Assembly (NCBI RefSeq): GCF_022341425.1 | Contig: NZ_JABFUC010000014.1 | Location: 1-64,000, forward strand | Source of the DNA: Billgrantia campisalis | Lineage (GTDB): Bacteria; Pseudomonadota; Gammaproteobacteria; Pseudomonadales; Halomonadaceae | Direction of reading: 5' to 3' | DNA length: 64,000 bases | In this document: positions 20,413-29,136 of the stretch, in pieces | Layout: each line of letters starts with the position of its first letter | How positions within the stretch are numbered: the stretch's first letter is position 1 | The notes under the pieces: generated by a model | Seen by the model: only the letters and a program-made list of their open reading frames with translations | Told to the model about the DNA's origin: nothing | Databases searched by the model: none | Made by a program: the position numbers and the translations under genes

Positions 20413-20518
20413 GGCAGGCTCCTGTGAAACGAATTGGGTGCGGTGAACATGCCTTCACTCTAGGACGTGCGATGAGCGAGGACAACGACTTGCGTCAAGA
20501 TTCATTCAGGAGATACCG

Positions 20519-21061
20519 ATGGTTTGGTTGCTGATACTGTTCGTGCTGCTGCTGATGGTCTCGCCGGTGCTGTGGCTCAAGCCCAGCCCGCGACAGCGGC
20601 GCATCGCACCGCTGCGCAGTGCCGCCATCAAGGCCGGGGTACAGGTGAAGCTGGAGTCGCCGCCGCTGCATGGTATTTCGACCGCCATGCCGGGCTATCG
20701 CTGGTCCTATCCCCAGGACGCGCCTGGGCCGCGCTTCGTGCTGGTGCGAGACAGCGAGGCCAGCGATGCCCTCAAGGCCTTCATTCCCGGCTGGCGCTGG
20801 CGCATCGAGCCGCTGCGGCCGCTGCCCGAGGCGGCACGCAAGCCGCTGGAGGCGCTGCTGATACGCCTGCCCCAGGATGCGCTGGTGATCGAATCCCGCG
20901 AGCACGGCATCACGCTGTGGTGGTGGGAGTCCCAGGGGGCGGAGCGGTTTCTGACCTATGTCGACGATTTCCGCCAGCTGCGCGATGCCCTGGCCGGACG
21001 CGCCGACCGCCACGAGGGGCCGCGCCCCTTCGGCCACGCCGAGGGGGCCGCACCGGAGTGA
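20519..21061 (+). CDS. Conserved membrane-anchored hypothetical protein
   Basis: A 180-residue protein with one N-terminal membrane segment (MVWLLILFVLLLMVSPVLWL), then a basic stretch KPSPRQRRIAPLRSAAIKAGVQVKLE and a soluble domain rich in Trp and Arg (IPGWRWRIEPLRPLP, ITLWWWESQGAERFLTYVDDFRQLRDAL). It probably faces the cytoplasm, by the positive-inside rule. Relatives in Pseudomonas and Halomonas are sometimes labelled YajC-like, but I see no true YajC motif. A GGAG element precedes the start. The function is unknown. Confidence 0.75.
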   Translation: MVWLLILFVLLLMVSPVLWLKPSPRQRRIAPLRSAAIKAGVQVKLESPPLHGISTAMPGYRWSYPQDAPGPRFVLVRDSEASDALKAFIPGWRWRIEPLRPLPEAARKPLEALLIRLPQDALVIESREHGITLWWWESQGAERFLTYVDDFRQLRDALAGRADRHEGPRPFGHAEGAAPE

Positions 21062-21080
21062 CACGAGCCGGCGGCAGGTC

Positions 21081-21536
21081 TCAGCCGTCGCTTTCCCGGG
21101 TCTGGATCTCCAGGCCGTTGTTCTCGATATGCGCCAGCAGGGCGTCGAGCTGGCCTACCTCGGCGTCGCTCAGGCCGTCGAGCATTTCGCGGCGCGCCTG
21201 GGTGACCACCTCGTCGATCTGCTCCAGCAGCGGGGTGGCCTCCGGAGTGAGAAAGACGCGCTTGGTGCGGCGGTCCTGCTCGCAGGGGCGGCGCTCGATC
21301 AGACCCTGCTCGGAGAGCTGGTCGAGGGTGCGCACCAGCGACGGCGCCTCGACGCCAATGGCCCGGGCCAGGTCGCACTGGGGCTGGCCGTCGCCCAGGC
21401 GCCACAGATGGTAGAGGGTGATCCAGCGGGTCTGGGTCAGGCCCAGCGGTGCCAGTCGCCGGTCGATGATCGCTCGCCACAGGCGTGGCAGGCGTGACAG
21501 CCGGAAGCCGATGTTCTGGTGCATGGGACTCTGCAT
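21081..21536 (-). CDS. MarR/SlyA family transcriptional regulator
   Basis: A 151-residue winged-helix regulator. The N-terminal dimerisation helices (IGFRLSRLPRLWRAIIDRRLAPLGLTQTRWITLYHLW) are followed by the recognition part DLARAIGVEAPSLVRTLDQLSEQGLIERRPCEQDRRTKRVFLTPEA with the family DxRxK wing. The sequence is closest to SlyA. A second start four codons in (21524) is possible. It is convergent with the preceding gene, 19 bp apart. Confidence 0.9.
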   Translation of the reverse strand: MQSPMHQNIGFRLSRLPRLWRAIIDRRLAPLGLTQTRWITLYHLWRLGDGQPQCDLARAIGVEAPSLVRTLDQLSEQGLIERRPCEQDRRTKRVFLTPEATPLLEQIDEVVTQARREMLDGLSDAEVGQLDALLAHIENNGLEIQTRESDG

Positions 21537-21647
21537 TCACGTTGATGTTGCCGAATTGTCCGGAGCCGGTGCGTGTAATGCAAGCCGCGGGGTGCGGTAT
21601 TCCCGGGCTGCTCGGGGCATGCCGGGCACCGGATGTGTGCCTTGTCC

Positions 21648-22916
21648 CTATTCTGATCCTCCGTTTGCCTCCGCTGGCGCCGCCGTATCGTTGTTCCGTT
21701 CTGCCGCCGCCCGGGGCCCGGGCTCTGCCTGAGATGCGTCCGGCGCTGGCTCATCGGACACGACCTGGCCGGGGCGGTTGCCGGGAACCAGTCGTCGCAG
21801 GTCCAGCCCGGGCAGGCCCGGCGGCAGCATCGCCTGGCCATCGGCGAGGGTGGCCTGCGCCGCCTGTTCCGCGACCCTGAAGCGCAGCATGCCGATACGC
21901 TGGCCACTGTCGGTCATCACGTCCACCCGCCAGCGTCCCGCAGGCTTCTCGGGGAAGTTCAGCTTGTGGGTCCAGGCCCGGTAGCCCTCCTGGCGCCCGC
22001 CGTGAATGGTCAGCTCGATCCGGTCGATTCGCTCGTTCTCGTGGTACCACTCATGAACGATCTCCTCGCGCAGCCCCCGGGGGGCACGAATCGCCGTGAA
22101 GGCGTAGAGCCCCTGTGCGGTCAGGGTCTCCGGGGTTAGCCGGGCACTGCCACGCGGGCTGCGCGCCGCCTCATCGAAGTCGGGCGACAGGGCGCTGGCG
22201 GAAAGCCATAGGTTGGCCGGCGGTACCCAGACACGCCCGACCCAGGCCAGGCTGGCCAGCAGTGGCAGCACCAGCAGTAGCGTCCCCCAGCGGCCCGGGG
22301 TCATCGGTCTGAGCAGCTGCCACAGGCTGGGCAGGCTGAACGCCAGCATGGCGCCCAGCGCCAGCTTGAGGCTTGCGCCGGTGGTGAGCTGGAACATGAT
22401 GGGCAGGGTGACCAGCACCACCAGGAACACGCACTGGGCGTGAAAGGCGAAGTAGAGCCAGCGGGCACGGTCTGCCAGCCGGTAGTAGAGCGGGTCGAGG
22501 ACCGAGAGCAGGGCCATGGCCAGAATCAGCAGGGCGAACAGCGCCTGGCCGCTGCTCCAGACGGTGGTGGCGAGCACGAAGGGTAGGCAGAAAAACAGCG
22601 TTTCCTGATGCACCATCTGGGTGATGAAGGTGGTGACGCCACGGGGCAGGCTGGGGTGGCCGCGACGCAGCAGCAGACGGCCGATCAGGCTCTCGGAAAG
22701 CAGCAGTACCCAGGCCAGGAGCATGCCAAGTGCCAGTACGACGCCCAGCCATTGCTGGCGGTCGACCAGAAAGAAGCTGCCCAGCCCGGCCAGAAAGGCG
22801 AGAGGCGGCCATAGCCAGCTCCAGGGGCGGGCGCGCTCGACCAGCCGCTCGATATGCCCCTGCAGCCGGAGGGCGTGGGGCGTCTTCGGCGGTGCGGGCG
22901 TGTCGGGTGAGCTCAT
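21648..22916 (-). CDS. DUF5924/DUF2914 membrane protein
   Basis: A 422-residue protein. The N-terminal ~250 residues hold six or seven hydrophobic segments (WSWLWPPLAFLAGLGSFFLV, LGVVLALGMLLAWVLLL, LALLSVLDPL and others). The C-terminal part looks like the DUF2914 domain, a periplasmic beta-rich module (APRGLREEIVHEWYHENERIDRIELTIHGGRQEGYRAWTHKLNF). A low-complexity acidic tail follows. The function is not established. The gene is monocistronic. Confidence 0.8.
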   Translation of the reverse strand: MSSPDTPAPPKTPHALRLQGHIERLVERARPWSWLWPPLAFLAGLGSFFLVDRQQWLGVVLALGMLLAWVLLLSESLIGRLLLRRGHPSLPRGVTTFITQMVHQETLFFCLPFVLATTVWSSGQALFALLILAMALLSVLDPLYYRLADRARWLYFAFHAQCVFLVVLVTLPIMFQLTTGASLKLALGAMLAFSLPSLWQLLRPMTPGRWGTLLLVLPLLASLAWVGRVWVPPANLWLSASALSPDFDEAARSPRGSARLTPETLTAQGLYAFTAIRAPRGLREEIVHEWYHENERIDRIELTIHGGRQEGYRAWTHKLNFPEKPAGRWRVDVMTDSGQRIGMLRFRVAEQAAQATLADGQAMLPPGLPGLDLRRLVPGNRPGQVVSDEPAPDASQAEPGPRAAAERNNDTAAPAEANGGSE

Positions 22917-23054
22917 GGGGCCTGGGTCGGTCAGGGGGGAGTTGCCATCCTAGCAGTCGGCTGGCGGTGGCGGGAGTCGCATACCGCCGACAGCGTGGCG
23001 CCGGATGCTAATCAGGGCTTGACGAACCGGGCCGACTGGACCAAGCTTTGAAAA

Positions 23055-23070
23055 TCAAACGGCCGTATGA
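23055..23070 (+). promoter_or_regulatory. Candidate PsrA-type operator upstream of fadB
   Basis: TCAAAC-GGCC-GTATGA is an imperfect inverted repeat with one mismatch between the arms. It resembles the PsrA/FadR2-type TetR motif (CAAAC, 2-4 nt, GTTTG). It lies 47 bp before the fadB ATG, a sensible place for control by long-chain acyl-CoA. The right arm deviates from consensus, so the call is tentative. Confidence 0.35.
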
Positions 23071-23116
23071 AATCGGGCACTCCTCCAATGCCAACCCTCT
23101 GTGTGGAGATTCGTGG

Positions 23117-25300
23117 ATGATCTATCAAGGCAATGCCATCACGGTGGCGCGCGGTACCCAGAACGGGGGCGACGACATCGCCACGCTCACCTTCGACCTG
23201 AAGGATGAATCCGTCAACAAGCTCTCCAGCGCCGTGGTCAAGGAGCTGGGCGAGGCGGTCAAGGCGATTCAGGCCGTAAGCGGCCTCAAGGGGCTGGTGA
23301 TCGCCAGCGGCAAGGAGGCGTTCATCGTCGGTGCCGACATCACCGAATTCCACGGGCTGTTCGACAAGGGCGAAGAGTATCTGGTGGAGATGAACCTCAA
23401 GGTTCACGACATCTTCAACGCCATCGAGGATCTGCCGTTCCCCACCGTGACCGCCATCAACGGCCTGGCACTGGGCGGTGGCTGCGAGGTGCTGCTGACC
23501 ACCGATTTCCGTGTCATGGGCGAGAAGGCCAAGATCGGCCTGCCGGAGACCAAGCTGGGTATCCTGCCCGGCTGGGGCGGCTGCGTGCGCCTGCCGCGCA
23601 TGATCGGTGCCGACAACGCCATCGAGTGGATCGCCGGCGGCACCGAGAACAAGGCCTCGGCCGCGCTCAAGGTTGGCGCCGTCGACGCCGTGGTGCCCAA
23701 TGAGCAGCTCGAGGCCGCGGCGCTGGATATCCTGGCCCGCGCCAACCGTGGGGAGCTCGACTACCGAGCGCGCCGTGACGAGAAGACCAGCCCGCTCAAG
23801 CTCAACCCCATCGAGCAGATGATGGCCTTCGAGACCGCCAAGGGCTATGTGGCCGGCAAGGCGGGGCCCCACTACCCGGCCCCGGTCGAGGCAATCAAGG
23901 TCATCCAGAAGGGCGCCGGTGAGGAGCGCGGCCGGGCCCAGGCGATCGAGGCCAAGGCCTTCGCCAAGCTGGCGCTGAGCAGCGTCGCCTTCAATCTGGT
24001 CGGCCTGTTCATGAACGATCAGGTGGTCAAGAAGAAGGGCAGCAAGTACGAGAAGCAGGCGCGTCCGGTCAAGCAGACCGCGGTGCTGGGCGCCGGCATC
24101 ATGGGCGGTGGCATCGCCTATCAGAGCGCTTCCAAGGGTACGCCGATCCTGATGAAGGACATCAAGGACGAGGCCATCGAACTGGGGCTTAAGGAGGCGC
24201 GCAAGCTGTTCGCCAAGCAGGTGGAGCGGAAAAAGCTGTCCACCGAGCAGATGGCCGAGAAGCTCTCCAACATTCGTCCGACCCTCTCCTACGGTGACTT
24301 CGGTCACGTCGACCTGGTGGTCGAGGCCGTGGTCGAGAATCCCAAGGTCAAGGAGGCGGTGCTCACCGAGGTGGAAGGCCTGGTCGGCGAGGACACCATC
24401 CTCACCTCCAACACTTCGACCATCTCGATCACGCGCCTGGCCCAGAATCTCAAGCGTCCGGAAAACTTCTGCGGCATGCACTTCTTCAACCCGGTGCACC
24501 GCATGCCGCTGGTCGAGGTCATCCGCGGCGAGAAGACCAGTGACGCCGCGGTGGCGGCCACCGTGGCCTACGCCCGTGCCATGGGCAAGACGCCCATCGT
24601 AGTCAACGACTGCCCGGGCTTTCTGGTCAACCGCGTGCTCTTCCCCTACTTCGGCGGCTTCAGCCAGCTGGTCGAGCAGGGCGCTGACTTCCAGCGCGTC
24701 GACAAGGTGATGGAGAAGTTCGGCTGGCCCATGGGGCCGGCCTACCTGCTCGACGTGGTGGGCATGGACACCGCGGTCCACGCCGGCGAGGTGATGGCCG
24801 AGGGCTTCCCGGAGCGCATGGGTAGCCTGGGCGGGGCGGGCGAGAAGAGTGCCATCCAGGTGATGGTCGACAATGAGCGCCTGGGCCAGAAGAACGCCAA
24901 GGGCTTCTACGCCTACGAAGAGGACAAGAAGGGCAAGCCGAAGAAGGTCAGCGACGAGGCGGCCCATGCGCTGGTCAAGCAGGTGGTGAAGGCAGAGAAG
25001 AAGTTCTCCGACGACGACATCATCGCCCGCATGATGGTGCCGCTGTGCCTGGAGACGGTGCGCTGCCTGGAAGACGGCATCGTCGAGACGCCGGCCGAGG
25101 CCGACATGGCGCTGATCTACGGCATCGGCTTCCCGCCGTTCCGCGGCGGTGCGCTGCGCTACATCGATGCCATGGGCGTGGCGGCGTTCGTCGAGCTGGC
25201 CGAGGGGCTGGCCGAGGAGCTCGGTGCGCTCTACGCGCCCACCGACAAGCTGCGCGAGATGGCCAAGTCCAACGACACCTTCTACGGCAAGAGCGCCTGA
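23117..25300 (+). CDS. fadB: Fatty acid oxidation complex alpha subunit FadB
   Basis: A multifunctional beta-oxidation enzyme: enoyl-CoA hydratase/isomerase at the N-terminus and 3-hydroxyacyl-CoA dehydrogenase at the C-terminus. The hydratase part (residues ~1-190) carries [17 protein letters not shown] and [20 protein letters not shown]; the dehydrogenase part has the NAD site [20 protein letters not shown] near residue 320, then [11 protein letters not shown] and [17 protein letters not shown]. At 727 residues it matches E. coli (729). The start at 23117 has GGAG 8 nt upstream; 23 extra codons to 23048 are not conserved. It is followed by fadA after 27 bp. Confidence 0.97.
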   Translation: MIYQGNAITVARGTQNGGDDIATLTFDLKDESVNKLSSAVVKELGEAVKAIQAVSGLKGLVIASGKEAFIVGADITEFHGLFDKGEEYLVEMNLKVHDIFNAIEDLPFPTVTAINGLALGGGCEVLLTTDFRVMGEKAKIGLPETKLGILPGWGGCVRLPRMIGADNAIEWIAGGTENKASAALKVGAVDAVVPNEQLEAAALDILARANRGELDYRARRDEKTSPLKLNPIEQMMAFETAKGYVAGKAGPHYPAPVEAIKVIQKGAGEERGRAQAIEAKAFAKLALSSVAFNLVGLFMNDQVVKKKGSKYEKQARPVKQTAVLGAGIMGGGIAYQSASKGTPILMKDIKDEAIELGLKEARKLFAKQVERKKLSTEQMAEKLSNIRPTLSYGDFGHVDLVVEAVVENPKVKEAVLTEVEGLVGEDTILTSNTSTISITRLAQNLKRPENFCGMHFFNPVHRMPLVEVIRGEKTSDAAVAATVAYARAMGKTPIVVNDCPGFLVNRVLFPYFGGFSQLVEQGADFQRVDKVMEKFGWPMGPAYLLDVVGMDTAVHAGEVMAEGFPERMGSLGGAGEKSAIQVMVDNERLGQKNAKGFYAYEEDKKGKPKKVSDEAAHALVKQVVKAEKKFSDDDIIARMMVPLCLETVRCLEDGIVETPAEADMALIYGIGFPPFRGGALRYIDAMGVAAFVELAEGLAEELGALYAPTDKLREMAKSNDTFYGKSA

Positions 25301-25321
25301 ACCCACCGCGAACAGGAGTAG

Positions 25322-26506
<1,185 letters not shown>

Positions 26507-26548
26507 GCCTCTACTGTTGAAGTCAGTACGTCCCGCGGTAGCCGGTGG

Positions 26549-26568
26549 CCCCGCCCTTGTTGGCGGGG
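26549..26568 (+). terminator. Possible terminator after fadA
   Basis: The arms CCCCGCC and GGCGGGG enclose a 6-nt loop, 42 bp after the fadA stop. There is no real T run (TCACTT follows), so termination may be weak or Rho-assisted. Confidence 0.45.
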
Positions 26569-26586
26569 TCACTTGCGTTAGAGGCG

Positions 26587-26615
26587 TTGACGAGTGGGGT
26601 GATGAGCAATAAGAT
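26587..26615 (+). promoter_or_regulatory. Predicted sigma-70 promoter of the CCGSCH gene
   Basis: TTGACG (26587-26592) and TAAGAT (26610-26615) are separated by 17 bp, a near-consensus sigma-70 pair. The -10 hexamer is the first part of the inverted-repeat operator at 26610-26634, so a bound repressor would block it. Confidence 0.65.
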
Positions 26616-26634
26616 GCATTTTTTATGCATCTTA
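26610..26634. promoter_or_regulatory. NsrR-type operator (perfect inverted repeat)
   Basis: The arms TAAGATGCAT and ATGCATCTTA are exact reverse complements around a TTTTT spacer. The pattern AAGATGCATTT...ATGCATCTT matches the proteobacterial NsrR consensus (AAGATGYATTT then AAATRCATCTT). NsrR is an Fe-S repressor that leaves DNA when it senses nitric oxide. The site covers the -10 box of the downstream gene. The match rests on memory of the consensus. Confidence 0.7.
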
Positions 26635-26659
26635 TAGAATCCACTGCGAGGTGACGCTC

Positions 26660-26845
26660 ATGAGCCGGCTCAAGGACCTGTTCAAGAAGGACAAGGCAGA
26701 AGACAAGCAAGTCGTGCAGACCCAGGAGCCGGTTCCGGCAACAGCCTCGGGTTCGGACGCCAACGCGGGCGAAGCGGCCAGCGCCGAGGCAGAGCAGAAG
26801 GCGAAGCATGGGGAACCGGGCGTTTGCTGCGGATCCTGTCACTGA
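26660..26845 (+). CDS. Small CCGSCS-type motif protein (CCGSCH tail)
   Basis: A 61-residue protein with a basic amphipathic start (MSRLKDLFKKDKAEDK), a low-complexity Ala/Glu-rich middle, and the C-terminal cysteine motif GVCCGSCH. It resembles the small gammaproteobacterial proteins called 'CCGSCS motif protein', here with a final His. The three cysteines could bind a metal or an Fe-S cluster or react with NO. GAGG lies 9 nt before the ATG at 26660. The gene has its own promoter, NsrR-type operator and terminator, so it is a single-gene unit probably induced by nitrosative stress. The function is unknown. Confidence 0.75.
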   Translation: MSRLKDLFKKDKAEDKQVVQTQEPVPATASGSDANAGEAASAEAEQKAKHGEPGVCCGSCH

Positions 26846-26891
26846 CCCCGGCCAGCGCTTGGTAAGATAGCCATCGACGAACGATGAGCAG

Positions 26892-26922
26892 CGGGCATGC
26901 CCTTCCAGGCATGCCCGTTTTT
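26892..26922 (+). terminator. Rho-independent terminator of the CCGSCH gene
   Basis: Perfect 10-bp arms CGGGCATGCC and GGCATGCCCG enclose a 6-nt loop and are followed by TTTTT. It is 47 bp past the stop. Confidence 0.9.
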
Positions 26923-26951
26923 CCATGGGCGTGGGATGCGTCCAGTGTCAG

Positions 26952-26975
26952 GCTGCTGCGCTGCTGCGCTGCTGC
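26952..26975. repeat. Three tandem copies of GCTGCTGC
   Basis: Three head-to-tail 8-bp units (GCTGCTGC) are followed by GCTATAGC. They lie just past the stop of the flavodoxin-like gene. This is probably a slippage-prone microsatellite with no coding role. Confidence 0.7.
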
Positions 26976-26976
26976 G

Positions 26977-27438
26977 CTATAGCACGCCTGCCTCGAGCCC
27001 TGCGGCCAGATAGAGACCCAGTTCCTCCACCTGACCGACGAACTCTTCCTGCCATTCGCCGCGCAGGGTCAGGGGATGCTGGGCCCACTTCCAGCGCAGG
27101 CCGGTGACGATGCTTTCCACCGCGCGACGGGTGCCGGTGCCGTCACGGCCGGCGCGTATGTAGAGCGCACAGGGCAGGCCCTGTTTCTCCTCGAGGATCG
27201 GGTAGTAGCTGCGGTCGAAGAAGTCCTTGAGCGCCCCGCTCATGTAGCCCAGGTTCTCGGGGGTGCCGAGGAGGATGGCGTCGCAGGCACGCACGTCATC
27301 GGGGCCCGCTTCGAGTGGCGACTTGACCACGACTTCGACGTTATCGATATCCGGGTGCCGGGCGCCGCGCTCGGCGGCCTCGCGCAGCTTGAGCGTATTG
27401 GGGGAGGGCGCATGGGCCACGATCAGCAGTCGTTTCAT
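26977..27438 (-). CDS. Flavodoxin-fold NAD(P)H oxidoreductase-like protein
   Basis: A 153-residue flavodoxin-like protein. It starts MKRLLIVAHAPSPNTLKLREAAERGA, the phosphate-binding loop of the family. The FMN-binding loop is DAILLGTPENLGYMSGALKDFFDRSY, with GxxENxGxMSGxLKxFFDR typical of NAD(P)H-dependent FMN reductases. The start at 27438 is preferred; a 9-codon extension to 27465 is possible. It is divergent from the PEBP-family gene. Confidence 0.85.
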   Translation of the reverse strand: MKRLLIVAHAPSPNTLKLREAAERGARHPDIDNVEVVVKSPLEAGPDDVRACDAILLGTPENLGYMSGALKDFFDRSYYPILEEKQGLPCALYIRAGRDGTGTRRAVESIVTGLRWKWAQHPLTLRGEWQEEFVGQVEELGLYLAAGLEAGVL

Positions 27439-27527
27439 GTTTGACAGTCTAGCGACTTTTATCAACGCTGCGGTCTGCGATACTCAATGAGTACCTTATC
27501 CTTTTCGGACCACGGAGGACTCCTGCA

Positions 27528-28007
27528 ATGGCATTTGCCCTGTCGAACATGCAGCTGGAAAGTGCGGCCTTCCCCGCCGGTGGCGCCATCCCGGCCAAGT
27601 ACACCGGCGAGGGCGACGACATCTCGCCGCCGCTTAGCTGGCGCGATGCCCCGGAGGGCACCAAGGGCTTCGCGGTGATCTGCCACGACCCCGATGCGCC
27701 GCTGGTGCAGCATGGCAGCTATGGCTTCGTGCACTGGGTGCTCTACAACATTCCGGCCTCCACCAGTTCGCTGGAAGAAGCCACCGCCGTGGGCACCCGT
27801 GGCAAGAACGACTTCGGCAAGCACGGCTATGGCGGGCCCATGCCGCCCGAGGGGCACGGCCTTCACCAGTACTACTTCTGGGTGCTGGCCATGGACAAGC
27901 CCACCGACGATCTGCCCGAGGGGCTGAGTCTGCACGATCTGCTGGTGCGGGTGGAGCCGCACCTGATCGGCATGAACCGTCTGGTGGGCACCTACCAGCG
28001 CGGCTGA
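27528..28007 (+). CDS. YbhB/YbcL family (PEBP-like) protein
   Basis: A 159-residue phosphatidylethanolamine-binding-protein-like fold of the Raf kinase inhibitor type. Landmarks are PAKYTGEGDDISPPLSWRDAPEGTKGFAVICHDPDAP, FVHWVLYNIPAS, the glycine-rich loop KNDFGKHGYGGPMPPEGHGLHQYYFWVLAMD and a closing HLIGMNRLVGTYQR. Bacterial members are of unclear function. There is no signal peptide. GGAGGA lies before the ATG. Confidence 0.92.
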   Translation: MAFALSNMQLESAAFPAGGAIPAKYTGEGDDISPPLSWRDAPEGTKGFAVICHDPDAPLVQHGSYGFVHWVLYNIPASTSSLEEATAVGTRGKNDFGKHGYGGPMPPEGHGLHQYYFWVLAMDKPTDDLPEGLSLHDLLVRVEPHLIGMNRLVGTYQRG

Positions 28008-28031
28008 TGGGGCGCCGAGGCCCCGCCTACG

Positions 28032-28064
28032 CCGACCCGCCGAGTGGTGGGCTCTGCGGGTCGG
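28032..28064. terminator. Hairpin between convergent genes
   Basis: The arms CCGACCCGC and GCGGGTCGG (9 bp, perfect) enclose a 15-nt loop. It lies between the ends of the convergent PEBP-family and methyltransferase genes. It has no T run, so its role as a terminator is uncertain. Confidence 0.4.
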
Positions 28065-28074
28065 ACAGCGAGGG

Positions 28075-28842
28075 TCAGGCGCGGGCCTTGAACCTCAGCC
28101 GCACACAGTCGACGGTCCAGTGGCCATGGCTGTCGCACAGGCTCGGGGCGAGCCAGGCCACGGCGTTGTCGAGTATCGCCTCGCGTAGATCTTCATCCAG
28201 GTCGTGGAGGACGGGGGCTGCAAAGGATGCCAGCCAGCGGCTCATGCCGCCGGGCAGCGGCATGGGCTGTGGAATCAGTTCGATGCGCTCGACCGTGAAG
28301 CCGGCGCTGGTGAGCATCTCGCGGTACGCCTCTATCGTGGGAAAGTACCAGGGAAGCCGCTCTGCGGCGCCGATGCCACGAAATTCCAGGGCGGCAATCA
28401 GCGCAGTGCAGACCGCCGCCACATTGCCGTGGCCGCCAAGCTCGGCGACGAAGCGACCTTTCGGTTTTAGCGCCCGGCGTACCCCGGCGATCACCGCCTC
28501 GTGATTGTGCAGCCAGTGCAGGGCGTTGCTGCTGAATACGGCATCGAACTCATGATCGAAGGGCAGCTGATGGGCATCCAGCTGCCGTGCCTGCAGTCCG
28601 CGGGCCCGTGCCGCCTCGACCATCCTGTCGGAAGCATCGATCCCGACCAGCTGGGCGCGAGACTTGGCCAGGATTTCCGTCAGGGTGCCGTCGCCGCAGC
28701 CCAGCTCCAGGATGCGTTCGCCGGGACGGGGCGCCAGCAGCTTCACTGCGGCATCGCTCGTCGTGGTCATCAGGTCGGCAAGACGGGCGGTGTCGTGAGC
28801 CCTCTGGGCCTGTCCGGGGGCATAGTGTGCTGTCTGGGTCAT
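28075..28842 (-). CDS. Class I SAM-dependent methyltransferase
   Basis: A 255-residue methyltransferase of the trans-aconitate/UbiE-like type. Motif I is RILELGCGDGTLTEILAKS, followed by LVGIDASDRMVEAARARGL, DAVFSSNALHWLHNHEAVI and ALKPKGRFVAELGGHGNVA. The start at 28842 has GGAGG 5 nt upstream; a longer frame to 28995 lacks homology. Trans-aconitate methyltransferase is a plausible function, but the substrate is not resolved. Confidence 0.88.
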   Translation of the reverse strand: MTQTAHYAPGQAQRAHDTARLADLMTTTSDAAVKLLAPRPGERILELGCGDGTLTEILAKSRAQLVGIDASDRMVEAARARGLQARQLDAHQLPFDHEFDAVFSSNALHWLHNHEAVIAGVRRALKPKGRFVAELGGHGNVAAVCTALIAALEFRGIGAAERLPWYFPTIEAYREMLTSAGFTVERIELIPQPMPLPGGMSRWLASFAAPVLHDLDEDLREAILDNAVAWLAPSLCDSHGHWTVDCVRLRFKARA

Positions 28843-29136
28843 GACGCCTCCGTTCACGGGCGGTGATATGTCTGTCTTGAGATCAGCATAACCCATTGTG
28901 TTTGGGATAGGGGCCCTCCCCAACTCGGTCTGGCGTGTCGCCTGCTCCTGGGGCGGTAGGGCGGTTGATGGTGCGCTGAGGCTCGTCTTCGCCAATGCTA
29001 CAAAGCAGCGGGTGCTTGCGGATTGGTCGATGCTTTTTCCAACGTCATGATGTTATCCAGGTATGACGCATTCGTGTGCTTGATGGTGTCACCCACATGA
29101 TTCCATGAGTCGACACTCTCGGTTTGTGGCCTGGTC

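Noticed and set aside
26952-26975. GCTGCTGC tandem as a regulatory or phase-variation tract
   Set aside because: It lies past the stop of a gene, not in a promoter or coding start, so phase variation has no target here.
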